A DNA stretch of 64,000 bases from Chryseobacterium sp. 6424 (GTDB taxonomy: Bacteria; Bacteroidota; Bacteroidia; Flavobacteriales; Weeksellaceae), in the NCBI RefSeq assembly GCF_003692615.1, contig NZ_CP023540.1:1674001-1738000 (forward strand), written 5' to 3'. Made by a program: the position numbers and the translations under genes. Shown here piece after piece: positions 36,707 to 45,713 of the stretch. Each line of letters begins with the position of its first letter. Within the stretch, counting starts at the first letter, position 1. The notes under the pieces were generated by a model. That model was not told the origin of the DNA, made no database searches, and saw only the letters and a program-made list of their open reading frames with translations.

Positions 36707-37687
36707 ATGAAATATTCAAATAACATATTAGAAACCATCGGTAACACGCCGCTTGTAAAACTCAACAAAGTACTGGGCGACGACTTCCCTGCGCTGGTAC
36801 TTGCCAAAGTAGAAACCTTTAATCCCGGTAATTCCGTAAAAGACCGTATGGCATTGAAAATGATTGAAGATGCCGAAAAAGACGGCCGACTGAAACCCGG
36901 CGGTACCATTATCGAAGGAACTTCGGGCAATACAGGGATGGGCCTTGCGCTCGCCGCTATCGTAAAAGGCTACAAATGTATTTTCGTCACCAACTCTAAA
37001 CAGTCCAAAGAAAAATGCGACATCCTGCGCGCTGTAGGTGCGGAAGTGATCGTTTGCCCCACCGATGTGAAGCCTACAGACCCACGGTCTTACTATAGTG
37101 TATCTAAAAGGCTTGCCACTGAAACTGAAAACGGCTGGTACGTCAACCAATACGATAACCTTTCGAACCGAACCGCGCATTACGAATCTACCGCTCCGGA
37201 AATCTGGGAACAAACCGAGGGTAAACTCACCCATTTCGTAGTAGGTGCCGGCACGGGAGGAACTATCTCGGGTTGTGGTAAATTCTTCAAAGAAAAAAAT
37301 GCGGATATTAAAGTGATTGGGGTAGATACCTATGGTTCTATTTTAAAGGAGTTTCACGAAACCGGCGAACTTCACTATGACCACGCCTACACCTATATCA
37401 CAGAAGGCATTGGTGAGGACATCATCCCGGAAAACTATGATATGTCGCTGATTGATCATTTTGAAAAGGTAACCGATAAGGACGGGGCCATTTATGCAAG
37501 AAAACTGGCCAAAGAAGAAGGTATTTTCTGTGGTTATTCTGCCGGAAGCGCCATCTCAGCGCTGGTACAGATGAAAGATCAGTTTACCAAAGATGACATC
37601 ATCGTCGTACTTTTACACGACCACGGTTCGCGTTACGTAGGGAAAATCTATAACGATGAATGGATGAAGGAAATGGGTTGGTTGTAA
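36707..37687 (+). CDS. PLP-dependent cysteine synthase family enzyme
   Basis: A 326-residue beta-family PLP enzyme. Schiff-base lysine Lys45 in GNSVKDRMAL, phosphate loop GTSGNTGMG (71-79) and GAGTGGTISG are present. It resembles both O-acetylserine sulfhydrylase and the catalytic half of cystathionine beta-synthase, but lacks a C-terminal CBS regulatory domain, so the substrate (O-acetylserine or serine plus homocysteine) cannot be fixed from sequence. It follows the permease gene by 18 bases and ends just before a strong terminator. Confidence 0.9.
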   Translation: MKYSNNILETIGNTPLVKLNKVLGDDFPALVLAKVETFNPGNSVKDRMALKMIEDAEKDGRLKPGGTIIEGTSGNTGMGLALAAIVKGYKCIFVTNSKQSKEKCDILRAVGAEVIVCPTDVKPTDPRSYYSVSKRLATETENGWYVNQYDNLSNRTAHYESTAPEIWEQTEGKLTHFVVGAGTGGTISGCGKFFKEKNADIKVIGVDTYGSILKEFHETGELHYDHAYTYITEGIGEDIIPENYDMSLIDHFEKVTDKDGAIYARKLAKEEGIFCGYSAGSAISALVQMKDQFTKDDIIVVLLHDHGSRYVGKIYNDEWMKEMGWL

Positions 37688-37710
37688 CAACTCATTTTAT
37701 GTACGAAAAA

Positions 37711-37738
37711 GAGCAAAATATTATTTTGCTCTTTTTTT
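37711..37738. terminator. Bidirectional terminator after the cysteine-synthase-like gene
   Basis: GAGCAAAAT (37711-37719) and ATTTTGCTC (37723-37731) with T7 after it on the plus strand and A5 before it. It may also stop minus-strand transcripts from the glycosyltransferase. Confidence 0.9.
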
Positions 37739-37763
37739 GTGTTATAGTTTATAACCTTCAGTT

Positions 37764-37804
37764 CTTATCTTGGGGCGGCGGCTTCGCCGCCGCCCCAAGA
37801 TAAG
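37764..37804. repeat. Perfect 41-base palindrome with GC-rich core
   Basis: CTTATCTTGGGGCGGCGGC (37764-37782), loop TTC, then its exact reverse complement (37786-37804). The 19-bp stem is flanked by no T run on either side, and a normal terminator already exists 30 bases away. It lies between two convergent genes. It resembles a repetitive extragenic palindrome, but no second copy is present in this window. Confidence 0.8.
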
Positions 37805-37812
37805 CATCTACC

Positions 37813-39096
37813 TCACGCCAGCAGCCTGCTGAGTTCAGCCGTCAGGTTTTTCCTCGAAAAACGCTCGATATTAGCGCTGGGTCTTTTTGGTTTCCCACTT
37901 TTCCAGTGGAGGTATTGCGTGAGGATAAAATCTTTTAGCGGACCTGCATTTGTATAGGTAAAGTGCATCCCTGCCTGCGTTTCAGCCAATATTTTCTGTA
38001 CATCACTTTCGGCGGGACCAAAAGACAGAATCTGATTTCCACTTGCAAGGTATTCAAAGATTTTTCCAGGGATAATGCCTTTCGACTGTGGTTCCGGGAA
38101 ATTGGTAATCAATAATAAATGTGCCGATTGCATGGCTTCATTAGCAGCGGCGTGTGGCAAATAACCAGAATATTCCACATGATTTCCCAATGCAGAATTT
38201 TCAATATCAAGCAGAATTTTATCATCAACCCTGCCAACAAATTTTAATTTGAAGTCATTAGAAAAACCACTGTTCTCGGCTAACAATTCATTTAAAACCT
38301 GCCACAGGATTACCGGATTCCTAAGTTGCTCAAGCACACCTATATAGCTCAGTGTAAACTTCTCACTAGGGGCTTCAATGCTTTCTGTAGCACCATCGAA
38401 ACCGTTGGTAATACAAAACACGTTTGCCCCTTTCTGCCGGAAATTTTCAGCGTCAGCATAGCTGGTCGCCAAGGTAATGTCGGCATTTTCGAAAACTTGC
38501 TGCTCTAATTGGTGGTGTTTACGGTCAGATTTTTTGGTAAGTTTCAGGTGTTTATAATACGAGATATCGGTCCAGGGATCACGGAAATCCGCCACCCACT
38601 TCAGCTTCGGAAAAATCTTTTTTAATTCTAACCCAATTAAATGCACAGAATGTGGCGGGCCTGTGGTCACCAACGCATCGAAATGATTATTCTGAAGATA
38701 ATTCTTAAGATATTTCACAGAAGGCTTCACCCAAAAAACACGTGCGTCTGGAATGAAAAAATTGCCTCGAACCCAAATAGATAGTTTCGATTTCCAGTTT
38801 TGGTTTTTACCGACATCAAACTGGCCGGCCTTGAATTTCTTGTTGTCTTTTCCGAAAAGTTCAGCAATTTGATAAGGCTCCCAGATTTTGGTCCTGATAA
38901 CACGCAAATCTGCGGAAACTTCTTTTTGCAGGGATTCATCTACAATCGGATAACTTGGGTTTTCTGGAACGAAAACCGTGGGTACCCAACCGAAATCGGG
39001 CAGATATTTAACAAATTTTAGCCACCGCTGTACACCAGGCCCTCCCGCCGGTGGCCAATAGTAACTGATGATTAATATTTTTTTTGGTGAATCCAT
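37813..39096 (-). CDS. Glycosyltransferase family 4-like
   Basis: A 427-residue GT-B glycosyltransferase. It begins DSPKKILIISYYWPPAGGPGVQR-type sequence: residues 6-13 KILIISYY, and the glycine-rich PPAGGPG loop (15-21) typical of GT4-family acceptor domains. The donor domain contains SYIGVLEQLRNP and the E-x7-E-like GIIPGKIFEYLASG. The ATG at 39096 is 4 bases beyond the YfhO stop and is preferred to in-frame starts inside YfhO. Likely transfers a sugar in envelope glycan synthesis, downstream of the membrane protein YfhO in the same operon. Confidence 0.88.
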   Translation of the reverse strand: MDSPKKILIISYYWPPAGGPGVQRWLKFVKYLPDFGWVPTVFVPENPSYPIVDESLQKEVSADLRVIRTKIWEPYQIAELFGKDNKKFKAGQFDVGKNQNWKSKLSIWVRGNFFIPDARVFWVKPSVKYLKNYLQNNHFDALVTTGPPHSVHLIGLELKKIFPKLKWVADFRDPWTDISYYKHLKLTKKSDRKHHQLEQQVFENADITLATSYADAENFRQKGANVFCITNGFDGATESIEAPSEKFTLSYIGVLEQLRNPVILWQVLNELLAENSGFSNDFKLKFVGRVDDKILLDIENSALGNHVEYSGYLPHAAANEAMQSAHLLLITNFPEPQSKGIIPGKIFEYLASGNQILSFGPAESDVQKILAETQAGMHFTYTNAGPLKDFILTQYLHWKSGKPKRPSANIERFSRKNLTAELSRLLA

Positions 39097-39100
39097 CCGA

Positions 39101-41650
39101 TTATGCGGTAACTTCATTTTGTTTGGAGCGGCGGTAGAGGTAAACCAATCCAAAAACACTCAGCAATATAAACACTGCGAAACAGATGAAGGAGATGATT
39201 TTACCGGTCTGGATCACCGCTGGCTCGAATATCATTGACAGGGTGTGCTTGCCCGCAGGTACATGCACCGCACGCAGAAGATAATTGACCTTGAGGTAAG
39301 GAACTTCTTTCCCATCCAACATCATCTTCCAGCCTTTTGGGTAATACATTTCTGAAAAGACAGCCAATTGCGGTGCGCGGGACTGTATACTGTATTCCAG
39401 TTTATTAGGTTGATATTTGGTTAACTGTATGCTTGCCGCAACATCAGATGCCAAAGACTTCCCGTTAAAATAATCCTTATCCTCTGCAGAAACAATCGCT
39501 ACTTTCTTAGTATCCACCTCACCGATTTGCAGAAGTTCTTCATTAGGGGTATCCACAAACTTTACCTGTGACACGAACCATGCGTTGCCGTTATTCTCGG
39601 GGTTCATCACAGTCTGCGGATTTTCTGTATCACCAAAGATCATGTATTTGGTATTGAGCATATTCAGGATGCGCGGCACCTTCACAGTATCCATTTTACT
39701 GAAGTAGGCGTTAATAAGATCATCATACCGGCGAAGCTTCACGGCGTGATAACCACCCACCGATGCTTTGAAATAAGACGTGTTGGTCTCGCTGAACGTC
39801 CCCAGCACCTGGTTGTAGATCCGATAATGCGTCTGGTCTTTTTCAGCGATGGTTTCTAAAGTTTTATTTACAGCCGCGTTTTGCAAAAGTGTCTGTAGGT
39901 TTTGGTTATCACCTACTTTATGCATCAGCAAATCTGAGTTTTCCGTCTGGAATGGGTTATCCGTAAAGGTTTTGTCGATGAAGTTATCACTGTTCAGATA
40001 GCGCTTGTTCACACTCCAAAGGTCGAAGAGACTTACGGCCCCGATTATCAGAAGCGCAATGTTTTGATTCAGTTTATTTTTAAGACCGAGATACAGCACC
40101 GTTGCGGTGATCCCCACATACATTATGGCTTTGATGGCATCAGCCCGGAACATGCTGAATCTTTCATCAACCAGAAAATCAAGCAGATATGGCGGAAGAT
40201 ACGTTTTCTCCTGATCGGTATGGAATCCTAAAATCCCTTTCCCGAATAACAGAAGCAGAAAAGTGATCCCTAAAACCGTGGCACTTACATAAATAAGTAT
40301 TTTCTTCTTATCATCTTCACGGGAAGCATCTGCCTCCGTTTTGTTATTGTCATTGAAGAAGTAATAAAGTCCGATGACAGCGATGAGCGGGAATAAGAGT
40401 TCTGCCACGACTAATATTGAACTTGGCGCACGGAACTTATTGTAAAACGGAACCAAATCAATGAAAAAGTCTGATAAAACCATAAAATTACTTCCCCATG
40501 CCAACATGATGGTGAGCGTAGAAGCCCCCAAAATCCAGTAACGGAATTTTTTCGGCGCGAAAAAGAAGCCTAGCAACGCTAAAAAGCAAACCACCGCACC
40601 CTGATAAGCTGGCCCTGAAGTCCCCGGTTGTTCGCCCCAATAGGTTAGCGAGCCAAGCCCCTGGCCAATGCGGTCTAATTCTTCCTGTGAACTGACGTTA
40701 GCCTGTACCAGTTCTTGGATTTTACCCATCATTTGTTCGGAGCCTTTTTCGTTACTGGCGCCACCCATCAGTCGGGGTATAAAAAGATTGAAGGTTTCGA
40801 GTTTGCCGTAACTCCACATCAACATGCTTTCTTTATCCATGCCGGATTTGCCGGAAGTGTGGCTTTCATTATTCAGGATCTGTTTGCCGCGCACGGTCTC
40901 AGTCACATATTCAGCATTGGCCATCAACCTTTGTGAATTCATGCCGATGCCAAGTAAAAAGGCCAGCGCCAGAATCCCTGATGAAATGCCGAAATGCCGC
41001 CAAGTCGTCCTTCCTTTTGCTGCCCGAACCAGTTCTGAGACGAACAAGAAAGCCAGCGCAATAAAGAGGTAATAGGTCATCTGCGGATGGTTTGCCGCAA
41101 TCTGAAGCCCCATGAATAAAGCGGTTACTATAAACCCAATAATGTATTTTTTCCGGATGTAGACCAGAAGAATCCCTGCCAGCAAAGGTGCAAAGTAAGC
41201 CACTGTGTGTATTTTACCGTTGTGCCCTGCCGCCAGCGCAATATAAAAATAGGTGGAAAGCCCGAAAAAAGTAGCACCAAGCAGTGCATACTTCCAGTCA
41301 CGGACGGCTACAATGCCTAAAAGGTAAAACCCAGCAAAGAGCAGGAAGATGTAATTGGCCGGTTTGGGCAAAAAGTTCAGGATATCATCAATCTTTTTAA
41401 TGACATCACCCCGGAACTGCGCGCCCATCTGATAAGTGGGCATCCCACCGAACATAGAGTTGCTCCAGTAGGTTTCTTCACCGTTTTGCGCGCGGTAGTC
41501 CAGCAGTTCTTTTGCACCACCTTTGTACTGTACGATATCATGCTGATAAAGCTGCTTGCCTATAAGCACAGGGTGCGCGTATAGAAGTGCGATAACCACA
41601 AAGGCAACCAAGCTGCCGATGATGATGAGGGTTATTCTGTTTTTTGCCAT
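39101..41650 (-). CDS. YfhO family membrane protein
   Basis: An 849-residue integral membrane protein with an N-terminal membrane segment (7-30), a soluble loop with ETYWSNSMFGGMPTYQMG (about 59-76), roughly ten further hydrophobic helices to about residue 560, then a soluble domain of about 240 residues and a final membrane helix near the C-terminus. This is the YfhO architecture, related to GT-C glycosyltransferases; in Bacillus YfhO adds sugars to lipoteichoic acid, which does not occur here, so the substrate is unknown. Fifty bases downstream of DUF4834 and 4 bases before the GT4 gene. Confidence 0.88.
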   Translation of the reverse strand: MAKNRITLIIIGSLVAFVVIALLYAHPVLIGKQLYQHDIVQYKGGAKELLDYRAQNGEETYWSNSMFGGMPTYQMGAQFRGDVIKKIDDILNFLPKPANYIFLLFAGFYLLGIVAVRDWKYALLGATFFGLSTYFYIALAAGHNGKIHTVAYFAPLLAGILLVYIRKKYIIGFIVTALFMGLQIAANHPQMTYYLFIALAFLFVSELVRAAKGRTTWRHFGISSGILALAFLLGIGMNSQRLMANAEYVTETVRGKQILNNESHTSGKSGMDKESMLMWSYGKLETFNLFIPRLMGGASNEKGSEQMMGKIQELVQANVSSQEELDRIGQGLGSLTYWGEQPGTSGPAYQGAVVCFLALLGFFFAPKKFRYWILGASTLTIMLAWGSNFMVLSDFFIDLVPFYNKFRAPSSILVVAELLFPLIAVIGLYYFFNDNNKTEADASREDDKKKILIYVSATVLGITFLLLLFGKGILGFHTDQEKTYLPPYLLDFLVDERFSMFRADAIKAIMYVGITATVLYLGLKNKLNQNIALLIIGAVSLFDLWSVNKRYLNSDNFIDKTFTDNPFQTENSDLLMHKVGDNQNLQTLLQNAAVNKTLETIAEKDQTHYRIYNQVLGTFSETNTSYFKASVGGYHAVKLRRYDDLINAYFSKMDTVKVPRILNMLNTKYMIFGDTENPQTVMNPENNGNAWFVSQVKFVDTPNEELLQIGEVDTKKVAIVSAEDKDYFNGKSLASDVAASIQLTKYQPNKLEYSIQSRAPQLAVFSEMYYPKGWKMMLDGKEVPYLKVNYLLRAVHVPAGKHTLSMIFEPAVIQTGKIISFICFAVFILLSVFGLVYLYRRSKQNEVTA

Positions 41651-41700
41651 GTTTGGTGTATTAAAAACCCTTTAAAATTAAATTAAAAAGGGCTGTTGAT

Positions 41701-41922
41701 TTATCTGTGGTCTTTGTTTTCCTTCACTTCCTCATACTCCACTGTTTCGGCATCCCAGTTTAGTTTGGGATCTTTTGAGGCTTTGGTTTTGCTTTGGTTC
41801 GGTCTGGGGCCATTGGGTGGTTTTGGAAACCGGTAAAAAGCGGTGAAAAACAATCTTTTTAGAATATTCCAAAGGAAGAAAATGATAATGACCGTGAGGA
41901 TTATTTCTAAAATATATTTCAT
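41701..41922 (-). CDS. DUF4834 family small membrane protein
   Basis: A 73-residue protein with one N-terminal membrane helix (LEIILTVIIIFFLWNILKRLF, about 5-25) and a charged, proline-containing cytoplasmic tail (PKPPNGPRPNQSK ... EYEEVKENKDHR). It matches the small flavobacterial DUF4834 family. It is 16 bases from the upstream lipoprotein gene and 50 bases before YfhO. Function unknown. Confidence 0.82.
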   Translation of the reverse strand: MKYILEIILTVIIIFFLWNILKRLFFTAFYRFPKPPNGPRPNQSKTKASKDPKLNWDAETVEYEEVKENKDHR

Positions 41923-41938
41923 TTGCTGAAGTTATAAT

Positions 41939-42994
41939 TTATTTATTTGGATTAACGACGACCGTAGACTTAGAGGCGCTTTTCATGCTCTGCGACTGTT
42001 TACCATCAGAGAGGGTTTCGGTTTGCAGCGTATTTACAGCGATGTTCTGGTTCTTGATCCAACCGGTATTTTGGTCCAGTAATATGGTACCGCTCTGCGT
42101 CAGTTCAGAACTTAGGCTTCGGGTAATGCCTTCCTGTGTTTTCTTGTCCGATTTTTTAGGAATCCCGCCTGTCACATCAATGGTTACCAAACCGTTAGCT
42201 ACATTCTTGAGCGTGTAATGAGTAGTGATCTTTATTTTACCATCAGCACTGGCATTCTCCGTGCGGGTCCATTTTTCGCCCAATTTCACACCTTTTGCCG
42301 GAATCAGCAGTAAATTTTTTGTAAACTGATCTTTCAGGATTTTCTCGTTAAAACTTTGCTTAAAGCTTTCGTTAAAAGCTTTTTTCTGCGCGGCTTCCTT
42401 CAATACGCTTCCCACTGAAGCCGTTACTTTGGCATACACCGGATCGAAACCGGTAATCGACATCACCTCACCGGATTCCTTCATTTTCAATGAAAGTTTA
42501 TTGCCTACCAAGGCTTTGTTGACCTTCCACATCATTTTCAGCTGTTCTTCTTTCGGTTCGGCGAGTTTGGTATCGACTATGATGCTTTTTCCGTTGGCCG
42601 ACTGTGCGTTTCGTTTGCTTAGCAGATTAATTGTAATATCGTAAACCCCGTTCTCGAATTTATTTACGGTAAAGGTCATTTCATCGGTACTTTCAGTAGT
42701 TCCGCTCTGCATTTTACCATCGGGCGCAGTCATGGTCTGCACATCTTTCTGATACGTGATGAGTGGGTAAGTTTCACCAACTTTCAGTTTGAAAGATTGG
42801 GTATAGACCCCTAAGGAATCTTTAATGGCGGGATTTTGCACGGCGGCATCGGCAGCAATACCAGCGTCTTCTGCGGGCACTTCTACGGTAATGGTCTTGC
42901 CGGTTTCAGGATCTGTTTTAGTTACGGTTTTGGTTTCTTTGTTACAAGCTACCAAGGCTATAGACAGCAGCGCAATCGCTGTAATTTTTCTCAT
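41939..42994 (-). CDS. Lipoprotein of unknown function (DUF6263-like)
   Basis: A 351-residue lipoprotein: signal peptide with lipobox ending in Cys17 (ALLSIALVAC). After an acidic linker (about 18-60) comes a repeated beta-rich domain with LKVGETYPLITYQKDVQTM, GVYDITINLLSKRN, KPGVKLGEKWTRTEN-like (LIPAKGVKLGEKWTR) and GWIKNQNIAVNTLQ. This pattern resembles DUF6263 proteins; the identification is from memory and moderate. First gene of the run lipoprotein-DUF4834-YfhO-glycosyltransferase, with its own promoter element. Confidence 0.75.
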   Translation of the reverse strand: MRKITAIALLSIALVACNKETKTVTKTDPETGKTITVEVPAEDAGIAADAAVQNPAIKDSLGVYTQSFKLKVGETYPLITYQKDVQTMTAPDGKMQSGTTESTDEMTFTVNKFENGVYDITINLLSKRNAQSANGKSIIVDTKLAEPKEEQLKMMWKVNKALVGNKLSLKMKESGEVMSITGFDPVYAKVTASVGSVLKEAAQKKAFNESFKQSFNEKILKDQFTKNLLLIPAKGVKLGEKWTRTENASADGKIKITTHYTLKNVANGLVTIDVTGGIPKKSDKKTQEGITRSLSSELTQSGTILLDQNTGWIKNQNIAVNTLQTETLSDGKQSQSMKSASKSTVVVNPNK

Positions 42995-43040
42995 GCAGTA
43001 ATTCTTAATTATTAATCACCCGTTTTTTTCGGTGACAGGG

Positions 43041-43048
43041 CAAATTTA
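43041..43048 (-). promoter_or_regulatory. -7 promoter element of the lipoprotein-YfhO operon
   Basis: TAAATTTG on the minus strand; leader of about 43 bases to the ATG at 42994. Confidence 0.58.
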
Positions 43049-43115
43049 AGGTAATTATTTTTGATGATTTTATGTAAGAGAGTTTTTTTTAAGAGTAGAA
43101 CCAGCCGAAAAGCCA

Positions 43116-43565
43116 TCAGAAGTTCAGTCCGCCGTATCGTACAAAACTGCCGAGAACAAGCATGGCCACGCCCAATAATGTAACGCTTATGATATGAAAC
43201 GCCATTACCGGAAGTAGCTTGGGTGAAAGTTTAGGAAGCACAAAAATGTTGGCGCTTAAGGCAAATAATACAGTCGTGAACAGTAACAGCAGTTTCAGCG
43301 ACACCACAGTTTCTATCGGATTACTGAACGAAAACCAGTGAGAAACGCCTACACCAAAGTTCAGCGCCATCCATACGCCAGAAACAACCATTATAATAAG
43401 TGCCGGAATCCCGATCTTTTCATATTTTCTTTCGAAATTCAACAGGATTTCTGGGGATTGCTTCCTCAGTACTTCAGGTAAGATCGCAATGGAAAGGATC
43501 AGGTGGCCGCCAACCCAGATGGCAGCGCCCAACAGATGAAGGATAAGCAATAAATGGTGTGGCAT
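43116..43565 (-). CDS. CopD-family membrane protein
   Basis: A 149-residue-scale (148 aa) membrane protein with four hydrophobic helices. It starts HHLLLILHLLGAAIWVGGHL, the copper-resistance CopD-type block with conserved histidines and the WVGGH motif (about residues 15-19). The longer open frame to 43661 is rejected because the -7 element at 43587-43594 lies between it and the ATG at 43565. Members are thought to handle copper or haem in the inner membrane; no copper genes are adjacent. Divergent from the M3 peptidase. Confidence 0.82.
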   Translation of the reverse strand: MPHHLLLILHLLGAAIWVGGHLILSIAILPEVLRKQSPEILLNFERKYEKIGIPALIIMVVSGVWMALNFGVGVSHWFSFSNPIETVVSLKLLLLFTTVLFALSANIFVLPKLSPKLLPVMAFHIISVTLLGVAMLVLGSFVRYGGLNF

Positions 43566-43586
43566 CGGTCCGCGTTTATGTCTTAA

Positions 43587-43594
43587 CAAATATA
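43587..43594 (-). promoter_or_regulatory. -7 promoter element of the CopD-like gene
   Basis: TATATTTG on the minus strand; leader of about 18 bases to the ATG at 43565. It fixes the start of the gene. Confidence 0.62.
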
Positions 43595-43655
43595 AAGTTA
43601 AAAATTGAGTAAATTTACCCTTTGAAATCAATTCTCGCAGACAAACACAACCTAT

Positions 43656-45671
43656 ATGCAAAATCCACTGTTACAAAACTTTTCGGCAAAACATCACGCA
43701 GCGCCCTTTCGGGAAATAAAAGAAGTACATTTTCTGCCCGCATTCAAAGCGCTTATCGAAGCTTCTGAAACAGAAATCAATAACATCGTCAACAATCCCG
43801 AGCCGCCTACTTTTGAAAACACCATCGAAGCGCTGGCCTATTCAGGGCAACAACTCGATATCGCCTCCAGCATATTCTTCAACCTAAATTCTGCTGAAAC
43901 CAATGATGAAATACAGAAAATCGCCCAGGAAGTTTCGCCGATGCTGACTGAATTCTCAGCAAAAATCTCCCAAAACGAACAACTGTTCGCAAGGATTAAA
44001 AAAGTTTATGACGATAGCCAACAATATACTTTAGATACCGAACAGCAAACGCTGCTTACCGAAACCTATAAAGGATTTGTACGAAGCGGCGCATTGCTAA
44101 ATGAAAAAGACAAAGCCAGATTTAAGGAAATCAGCATTGAACTCTCGAAAAAATCACTTCAGTTCGGGCAAAATGTATTGGCAGAAACCAATCACTATTT
44201 CAAACATATCACTGATGAAAAAGAACTTGCCGGCATACCCTCCGCGGTTCTGCAGCAGTACCGCGAAGAAGCCAAGGAGCGCGGGCTTGAAGGTTTTGTG
44301 ATTACGCTGCAATACCCCAGCTACATCCCGCTGATGACCTACGCTGAAAACAGGGGATTACGCCGGGAAATCGCTTTGGCCAACGGTAAAAAGGCTTTCC
44401 AGCAGAATGAGTATGATAACCAGCATCTTATCCGCGAAATCATCACCCTAAAACAGGAAAAAGCCAAACTTTTAGGTTATCACACGTACGCGGATTTTGT
44501 TTTAGAAGAAAGAATGGCAAAATCTCCCGAGAAAGTCACTGCTTTTTTACATGAACTGCTTGTGAAGGCAACTCCATACGCCACACAGGAAATCGAGGAA
44601 CTGAAATCCCTTGCCGCCGCCGACGGAATTGTGGACATGCAAAGCTACGACCATGCTTTTTACGCTGAAAAACTCAGGAAAGCCAAATTCGATATCGATG
44701 ATGAAGAACTGAAACCTTATTTTCAGCTCGAAAAAGTTCAGGACGCGGTGTTTGGTCTGGCAGAAAAGCTCTTCGGTTTACATTTTAAAGAAACCGATGA
44801 AGTGCAAAAATATCACGATGAAGTAAAAACCTACGAAATCACTGAAAACGGGCAGTTCAAAGCGTTGCTGTATGCAGATTACTTCCCCAGGAAAGGCAAA
44901 AGAGCCGGTGCGTGGATGACCAGTTTCCGAAACCAGTATAAAAAAGACGGTGTGGATCATCGCCCGCACATATCAGTGGTGTGTAATTTCACTAAACCCA
45001 CAGCCGATACCCCAAGCTTACTGACCTTCCAGGAGGTCACCACACTTTTTCATGAATTCGGGCACGCGCTACATGGCGTCTTGGCAGATACCGTTTACCC
45101 AAATCTTTCGGGTACGTCTGTAAAATGGGACTTTGTAGAACTTCCGTCACAATTTTTAGAGAATTTCTGTTACGAACCAGAGTTTCTTAAGACCTTTGCC
45201 AAGCACTACCAAACCAATGAAATCTTATCTGATGAAAAAATCCAGAAGATATCAGACTCGAAAAACTTTATGGAAGGTTACCAAACTTTAAGGCAGCTTG
45301 GCTTCGGATTGCTTGATATGGCATATCATACCCGCCCCGAGAAAGTTGAAGATATTAAAACCTTTGAGACAGAAGAGACCATAGCGACCAACCTGTACCC
45401 AACAAATCCAGAAACTGCTTTGAGTACAAGCTTTTCACACATCTTCCAAGGTGGTTATTCGGCAGGATATTATTCTTACAAATGGGCCGAAGTGCTGGAT
45501 GCGGATGCTTTCCAATACTTTAAAGAAAACGGCATCTTCAACCCCGAAATCGCGGCGAAATATAAAAAACTGCTTTCATCGGGCGGCACCAAGGACCCGA
45601 TGGAACTTTACAAAGACTTCCGCGGTAGCGAGCCGAAGGTGGAAAGTTTATTGAAAAGAGCTTTTGGATGA
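43656..45671 (+). CDS. M3 family metallopeptidase (oligopeptidase/peptidyl-dipeptidase)
   Basis: A 671-residue cytoplasmic zinc peptidase of the Dcp/thimet type. The zinc motif HEFGH is at residues 466-470 with the third ligand Glu in WDFVELPSQF. The late GYSAGYYSYKWAEVLDADAF block (about 600-620), which closes the active site, is also present. There is no signal peptide, so it likely degrades peptides inside the cell. It ends in a strong hairpin shared with the convergent membrane protein gene. Confidence 0.95.
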   Translation: MQNPLLQNFSAKHHAAPFREIKEVHFLPAFKALIEASETEINNIVNNPEPPTFENTIEALAYSGQQLDIASSIFFNLNSAETNDEIQKIAQEVSPMLTEFSAKISQNEQLFARIKKVYDDSQQYTLDTEQQTLLTETYKGFVRSGALLNEKDKARFKEISIELSKKSLQFGQNVLAETNHYFKHITDEKELAGIPSAVLQQYREEAKERGLEGFVITLQYPSYIPLMTYAENRGLRREIALANGKKAFQQNEYDNQHLIREIITLKQEKAKLLGYHTYADFVLEERMAKSPEKVTAFLHELLVKATPYATQEIEELKSLAAADGIVDMQSYDHAFYAEKLRKAKFDIDDEELKPYFQLEKVQDAVFGLAEKLFGLHFKETDEVQKYHDEVKTYEITENGQFKALLYADYFPRKGKRAGAWMTSFRNQYKKDGVDHRPHISVVCNFTKPTADTPSLLTFQEVTTLFHEFGHALHGVLADTVYPNLSGTSVKWDFVELPSQFLENFCYEPEFLKTFAKHYQTNEILSDEKIQKISDSKNFMEGYQTLRQLGFGLLDMAYHTRPEKVEDIKTFETEETIATNLYPTNPETALSTSFSHIFQGGYSAGYYSYKWAEVLDADAFQYFKENGIFNPEIAAKYKKLLSSGGTKDPMELYKDFRGSEPKVESLLKRAFG

Positions 45672-45673
45672 TG

Positions 45674-45708
45674 AAAATATCTGCTTTGGTTTCCATAGCA
45701 GATATTTT
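45674..45708. terminator. Bidirectional terminator
   Basis: AAAATATCTGCT (45674-45685) pairs with AGCAGATATTTT (45697-45708) over 12 bp, followed by T's in the plus direction. Located between convergent genes ending at 45671 and 45714. Confidence 0.88.
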
Positions 45709-45713
45709 TTTAT

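Noticed and set aside
37764..37804. Palindrome as the terminator of the cysteine-synthase-like gene
   Set aside because: There is no T run on either side and a standard terminator lies closer to the stop codon at 37711-37738.
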